From Mangrovibacterium marinum (GTDB lineage: Bacteria; Bacteroidota; Bacteroidia; Bacteroidales; Prolixibacteraceae): DNA of 64,000 nt. This document shows positions 60,725 through 64,000 of this stretch, in pieces. The translations under genes and the position numbers were made by a program. The notes beneath the pieces are model-generated. The model did no database searches and was not told the DNA's origin. It saw only the letters and a list, made by a program, of their open reading frames with translations. The DNA lies in the NCBI RefSeq assembly GCF_003046625.1, contig NZ_QAAD01000004.1, forward strand, positions 124,001 to 188,000, read 5' to 3'. The stretch's first letter is position 1. The number at the start of each line of letters is the position of its first letter.

Positions 60725-60922
60725 TTATTTTCGTCGTTTCATTCGTCGGTAATAAATCAGGAAGATGACCAGCAAAACGGGGATAACAAGGTAAAGAATT
60801 ACATTGAGGGTGGTAAATTCAACCGGTTCGGGCACTGTTGGCGGGTACATATCGGGGGTTTGGCTCATGGCCGGAATGGTCATGAATAGAAGCGCCAGAA
60901 GGTATGTTATTCGCTGTTTCAT
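60725..60922 (-). CDS. Small secreted or membrane protein
   Basis: 65 residues. N-terminal signal peptide (to about residue 21, MSQ), short periplasmic Pro-rich stretch (DMYPPTVPEPVEF) and a C-terminal membrane helix (LNVILYLVIPVLLVIFLIYY) ending in basic residues RRMKRRK. Topology N-out with a cytoplasmic basic end. It resembles short single-pass proteins seen in Bacteroidota. Function unknown. It is convergent with the TPR gene. Confidence 0.75.
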   Translation of the reverse strand: MKQRITYLLALLFMTIPAMSQTPDMYPPTVPEPVEFTTLNVILYLVIPVLLVIFLIYYRRMKRRK

Positions 60923-61068
60923 TGCTTTGTCGTTTTATTGTTTCGGCTCTGTTATTAAAGCAATTAAACGGATCGGTTTGTTCAATGTCAGAAACCCGGC
61001 GATAAGGCAAAGCTCGGTTTCAAGAAAATTATATCTTTAAATATTGAAGTATAACATTAAAATAAGCG

Positions 61069-61497
61069 ATGAATAAAGATATACGTTGGCAGCAACGGTT
61101 TATAAATTTTAACAAAGTATTCAATCAGTTAGCCAAGTTTATTAAGCATGAAGAATTGAATGAAATGGAAGAGCAGGGACTTATAAAAGCTTTTGAATAT
61201 ACTTATGAGTTAAGTTGGAAAACACTTCAGGATTTATTGAGAGATAAAGGGTATCATCAAATTGCCGGACCGAAACCTGTAATTGAACAAAGCTTTCAAG
61301 ATGGATATATTTCCAACGGGAAAGGATGGATGAGAATGCACCAGAGTCGAAATTTGGCAAGTCATACTTATGATGAAAAAACTGCGGCAGAAATAATTAA
61401 AGGGATACGAAGCGAATACTTTCCTCTGTTACAAGACTTCATGACTCGACTGAACGAAGAGAAATCAAATTATCAGAAATCCTTATTTGATGAATAA
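61069..61497 (+). CDS. hepT: HepT-like HEPN toxin (HI0074 family)
   Basis: 142 residues, all helical HEPN fold (nucleotidyltransferase substrate-binding protein). The RX4HXY motif that forms the RNase site of HepT is present as Arg94, His99, Tyr101 in SRNLASHTYDE. Its tyrosine is the AMP-ylation target of the partner MntA in characterised systems. The next gene, overlapping by 8 bp, is the minimal nucleotidyltransferase. Codon use is more AT-rich than in the neighbours, which points to horizontal arrival. Confidence 0.88.
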   Translation: MNKDIRWQQRFINFNKVFNQLAKFIKHEELNEMEEQGLIKAFEYTYELSWKTLQDLLRDKGYHQIAGPKPVIEQSFQDGYISNGKGWMRMHQSRNLASHTYDEKTAAEIIKGIRSEYFPLLQDFMTRLNEEKSNYQKSLFDE

Positions 61498-61795
61498 AGA
61501 TCTAAATGTAGGATTAAGCAGTGAGGACTTAGAGCGTATCGTTCGGATTATTAAACAGTGCTCTAAAGTTGATGAAGTAATATTGTTTGGTTCCAGAGCT
61601 AAAGGGACTTTCACAAATGGTTCTGATATTGATATTGCATTAAAAGGCGATCATATTTTACGCGATGATGTACTCGATTTATTAATCGATCTGGAAGCGT
61701 TGAATCTCCCATACAAGTTTGATTTAGTTGTATTTAACCGCATCGAAGAGGATGCTTTGATTGCGCATATTTCCAGTGTGGGAATCAGCTTGTAA
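61490..61795 (+). CDS. mntA: MntA-like minimal nucleotidyltransferase antitoxin
   Basis: 101 residues from ATG, overlapping hepT by 8 bp. The GSX10DXD motif is exact: Gly34-Ser35 and Asp46, Asp48 (FGSRAKGTFTNGSDIDIA). The enzyme transfers AMP to a tyrosine of HepT and silences it. The two genes form a type VII toxin-antitoxin module. Order toxin first, antitoxin second, as usual for this pair. Confidence 0.9.
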   Translation: MNKDLNVGLSSEDLERIVRIIKQCSKVDEVILFGSRAKGTFTNGSDIDIALKGDHILRDDVLDLLIDLEALNLPYKFDLVVFNRIEEDALIAHISSVGISL

Positions 61796-61806
61796 TCGTT
61801 TTTTGC

Positions 61807-63192
61807 CTACCGCCGATACCATAAACCGCTATTTCCTCGATCCTGCATACGCAGCCGCCACTCTTTGGGGTAATAGTTGTTGAAACGGGTTCCCAGGTTT
61901 TTGACAAAGCCCAGCGGCGTTCCTGCAAAGGCTGCCAGTTGCCAGTTTTTACCACTTAGCTGTAACTGGAAGTTGTCGCGGGCAAGGTATTTTAAAGCAT
62001 CCTCCTGTGTCAGCTCAAGGAGTTCGAAAGCCTCCGAAACTCGCTCGTTAAGCATTGCCAGCTCGTGCTCGGGCAAAATATCTTTCTTTTTGAGGGTTCC
62101 GAAATGTGTTCCTCCTTTTACCAGATTCAGCTTTTCGAACAGCAGTAAAATTTCGCGTTCCCAGGCGGCTGGGATAAACTTAAGTTGGTCGTTATGCTGA
62201 AAGAAGATTTTGTTCTCCGTGGTCTGGATCCAGCCATTGGGTAAGCTTGCCGGGCGTTGCAGGCGCGTTTTAAACTTCTTGGGGAAACGAACCGCCGTGG
62301 TCTCTTCCGTCTTCTTTAATACTGAAATGAAAAAGCCTTCACCTTTAACTTTATGCGGCAGGAAACGATAGCCATAGATGCCATTGTGCTCCAGCTCATC
62401 GATGTTCCATTCGTCCTGAAGCGGAATACGTACACTTTCGAATCCGCCTTGCGAGCGGAGCCAATCGAGGTTTTCCTCATTTTCGGCAGGGTTGAAGGTA
62501 CAGGTACTGTAAATCAGATAGCCCCCTTGTTTCAGGGCGGGCCAGCTTTCGGCCAGGATGCGACGCTGGCGAACCGAGCACAGCTTGGCATTCTCCGGAC
62601 TCCATTCGTTGGCCGCTTCCGGATCGCGACGAAATAATCCTTCACCCGAGCAGGGCGCATCAATCACCAATACATCAAACAAAGCACCGAGCTCGCCAAA
62701 CTGCTTGGCATCGCTGTTGCTGACAACAAAGTTGCTGTGTCCCCATTTGGTCAGGTTCTCGATTAGGATGGGAACCCGCGAGCGAATGACCTCGTTCGAA
62801 ACCAGCAAATCGTCATCCTGAATCAGACTATTCAGGTGGGTCGACTTTCCTCCGGGAGCAGCGCACAGGTCGAGCACCATTTTGGGCCCTTCAACGTTCA
62901 CTTGGTTAAAGGCTTGTTCCAGAAACATGGAACTGGCTTCCTGCACATAGTAGGCGCCGGCATGCCATAGCGGATCGAGCGCAAACACGGGGCGTTCGTC
63001 CAAAAAGCAGGCTTGATTGGCCCACGGCACCGGTGCTAAATTCGGTGCTGAGCGATACTTCTGTTTATTCAGTCGAACGCTTACACGCGCTTGAAAATCC
63101 AATGCCTGAATAAAATCGTCGGCTGTTTGCGGAAACTGCTCGCGGATGCGGCCAACAAAGTCGGATGGCCAATGGTTGCTTGGAGTTGTCAT
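61807..63192 (-). CDS. 16S rRNA (cytosine-C5) methyltransferase, RsmB/RsmF family
   Basis: 461 residues. SAM-binding VLDLCAAPGGKSTHLNSLIQ (about 110-129), DVLVIDAPCSGEGLFRRDPEA with the first active-site Cys and YSTCTFNPAENE with the second (catalytic) Cys. The C-terminal part has a PUA-like/RNA-binding extension as in RsmF (YebU). Cytoplasmic. Base modified cannot be decided here; RsmF methylates C1407 of 16S rRNA in E. coli. Convergent with mntA, divergent from the reductase gene. Confidence 0.93.
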   Translation of the reverse strand: MTTPSNHWPSDFVGRIREQFPQTADDFIQALDFQARVSVRLNKQKYRSAPNLAPVPWANQACFLDERPVFALDPLWHAGAYYVQEASSMFLEQAFNQVNVEGPKMVLDLCAAPGGKSTHLNSLIQDDDLLVSNEVIRSRVPILIENLTKWGHSNFVVSNSDAKQFGELGALFDVLVIDAPCSGEGLFRRDPEAANEWSPENAKLCSVRQRRILAESWPALKQGGYLIYSTCTFNPAENEENLDWLRSQGGFESVRIPLQDEWNIDELEHNGIYGYRFLPHKVKGEGFFISVLKKTEETTAVRFPKKFKTRLQRPASLPNGWIQTTENKIFFQHNDQLKFIPAAWEREILLLFEKLNLVKGGTHFGTLKKKDILPEHELAMLNERVSEAFELLELTQEDALKYLARDNFQLQLSGKNWQLAAFAGTPLGFVKNLGTRFNNYYPKEWRLRMQDRGNSGLWYRR

Positions 63193-63381
63193 GGCTCAAA
63201 AATAGAACTTTTTACCCGTTTCGCATTCGCTAAAAACAAATGTGTATAAACACGTATCTGTTTCAAGCTGAAAACCTTTTTCTTTGCATACTAGTTTATT
63301 CTAGTGCAGCGGCTTTTGTTTTTGACGACTTTCCTGTTGAAATCATTAATTTTAAGCCGCATTTAAAAAGAGGAATATATC

Positions 63382-64000
63382 ATGAGCGAAGAATTAGCAA
63401 AACAACTCAATACCGAATTGGGCGAAAAAGAAACCGTTGAAACGCTGAAAGCGCTGGCCGAGAAATTTGCCGGAAAGATTGTTTTTACAACCAGCTTCGG
63501 GATCGAAGACCAGGTAATCACCGACCTGATTTTCAGAAATGATATCGATATTAAAGTCGTGACACTCGACACGGGCCGCTTATTTGAAGAAACTCATAAA
63601 GTGTATGCCCGCACGATTGAGAAATACAACAAGCCCATTATTCCATTCTACCCAAAGCACGAACCTTTGGAAAAATTTATTGCTGAAAATGGGCCGAACA
63701 GCTTTTATGCCTCGGTTGAAAACCGGAAAATGTGTTGCCATATTCGGAAGGTAGAACCGCTGGGCCGCGCGCTGGAAGGTATGGCGTGCTGGATTACCGG
63801 CTTACGTGCCTCGCAGTCGGCTAACCGCGAAGGCCTGGAGTTCTTTAATTGGGATGGCGGATTTAAGGTGGTAAAATACAACCCGCTGTTGCATTGGGAA
63901 CTGGATGATTGCCGCAAGTATACGCTCGAAAATCATGTTCCGTATAATGTACTGCACGATCGCGGATTTGTGAGTATCGGCTGTGCACCTTGTACCCGCG
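63382..64000 (+). CDS. cysH: Assimilatory APS/PAPS reductase, 3' end outside window
   Basis: 206 residues visible from ATG (MSEELAKQL, preceded by AGAGG) with no stop before the window ends. Nucleotide-binding TTSFGIEDQVI (about residue 37), LDTGRLFEETH, and the cysteine pairs MCCHIRK (Cys118, Cys119) and GCAPCTR (Cys201, Cys204) that bind the [4Fe-4S] cluster. This four-Cys set points to the APS-reducing, thioredoxin-dependent enzyme rather than the cluster-free PAPS reductase of enterics. First gene of a sulfate-assimilation operon presumably continuing to the right. Confidence 0.93.
   Translation, partial: MSEELAKQLNTELGEKETVETLKALAEKFAGKIVFTTSFGIEDQVITDLIFRNDIDIKVVTLDTGRLFEETHKVYARTIEKYNKPIIPFYPKHEPLEKFIAENGPNSFYASVENRKMCCHIRKVEPLGRALEGMACWITGLRASQSANREGLEFFNWDGGFKVVKYNPLLHWELDDCRKYTLENHVPYNVLHDRGFVSIGCAPCTR

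Noticed and set aside
63193-63381. SAM or other riboswitch before the APS reductase
   Set aside because: No conserved riboswitch core could be recognised in the 189-bp leader; only an AGAGG near the start.
1-64000. tRNA, rRNA or insertion sequence
   Set aside because: No cloverleaf, rRNA motif, transposase or terminal inverted repeats were seen on either strand.

Overview
The window is chromosomal DNA of a Bacteroidota bacterium, most likely a marine or anaerobic Marinilabiliales/Prolixibacteraceae-type organism. This is judged from Bacteroidetes-style lipoproteins, the near absence of Shine-Dalgarno sequences, GH families almost confined to Bacteroidota, and serC-serA-DUF1015 and STN-domain architectures; no rRNA gene is present to prove it. 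No SusC/SusD pair, transposase, tRNA, rRNA or Cas gene was seen.

Region 1 (about 1-44,300) is a carbohydrate-use island that reads as a pectin locus with a strong rhamnogalacturonan-II (RG-II) signature. It encodes a DUF5703 protein (cut at the left edge), GH78, GH127, GH105, GH140 (apiosidase family), a GH43-like propeller, a GH143-like propeller protein, a frameshifted GH142-like (alpha/alpha)6 protein, a BNR/sialidase-like protein, an STN-alpha/beta-hydrolase fusion, two GH2 proteins, GH141-like, GH138-like, GH95, a pectate lyase and a large beta-helix/DUF6298-type protein. Nearly all carry a secretion signal or lipobox.

Inside this island sits a cytoplasmic operon under a LacI-family regulator: Fe-dependent alcohol dehydrogenase, DapA-family aldolase, PdxA2-type dehydrogenase, DUF1537 acid-sugar kinase and a sodium:solute symporter. 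My main hypothesis is that this operon catabolises 3-deoxy-D-lyxo-heptulosaric acid (DHA), a sugar essentially unique to RG-II. Aldolase cleavage of DHA gives pyruvate and D-threuronate. Reduction of the latter gives, on stereochemical grounds, exactly D-threonate, the known substrate of the DUF1537 kinase/PdxA2 pair, which yields DHAP and CO2. LacI-type palindromes (TGTAAACGTTTACA) lie before the operon, in the GH105/lacI divergent region, before the pectate lyase and inside the start of a GH2 gene.

A 690-bp gap between GH127 and GH105 contains an unexplained array: six palindromes spaced exactly 41 bp centre to centre, with covarying arms and unrelated spacers. Other gaps in the island carry heptanucleotide tandem repeats.

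Region 2 (about 44,300-64,000) is ordinary housekeeping sequence: clpB, an Hpt protein, gcvT, comB, serC-serA-DUF1015, an acidic conserved protein with an unusually strong Shine-Dalgarno, pabB/pabC, a TlpA-like thiol-disulfide protein, a DedA/VTT membrane protein, a GFA-family protein, a large TPR protein, an AT-rich HepT-MntA toxin-antitoxin pair, an rRNA m5C methyltransferase and, running off the right edge, an assimilatory APS/PAPS reductase.
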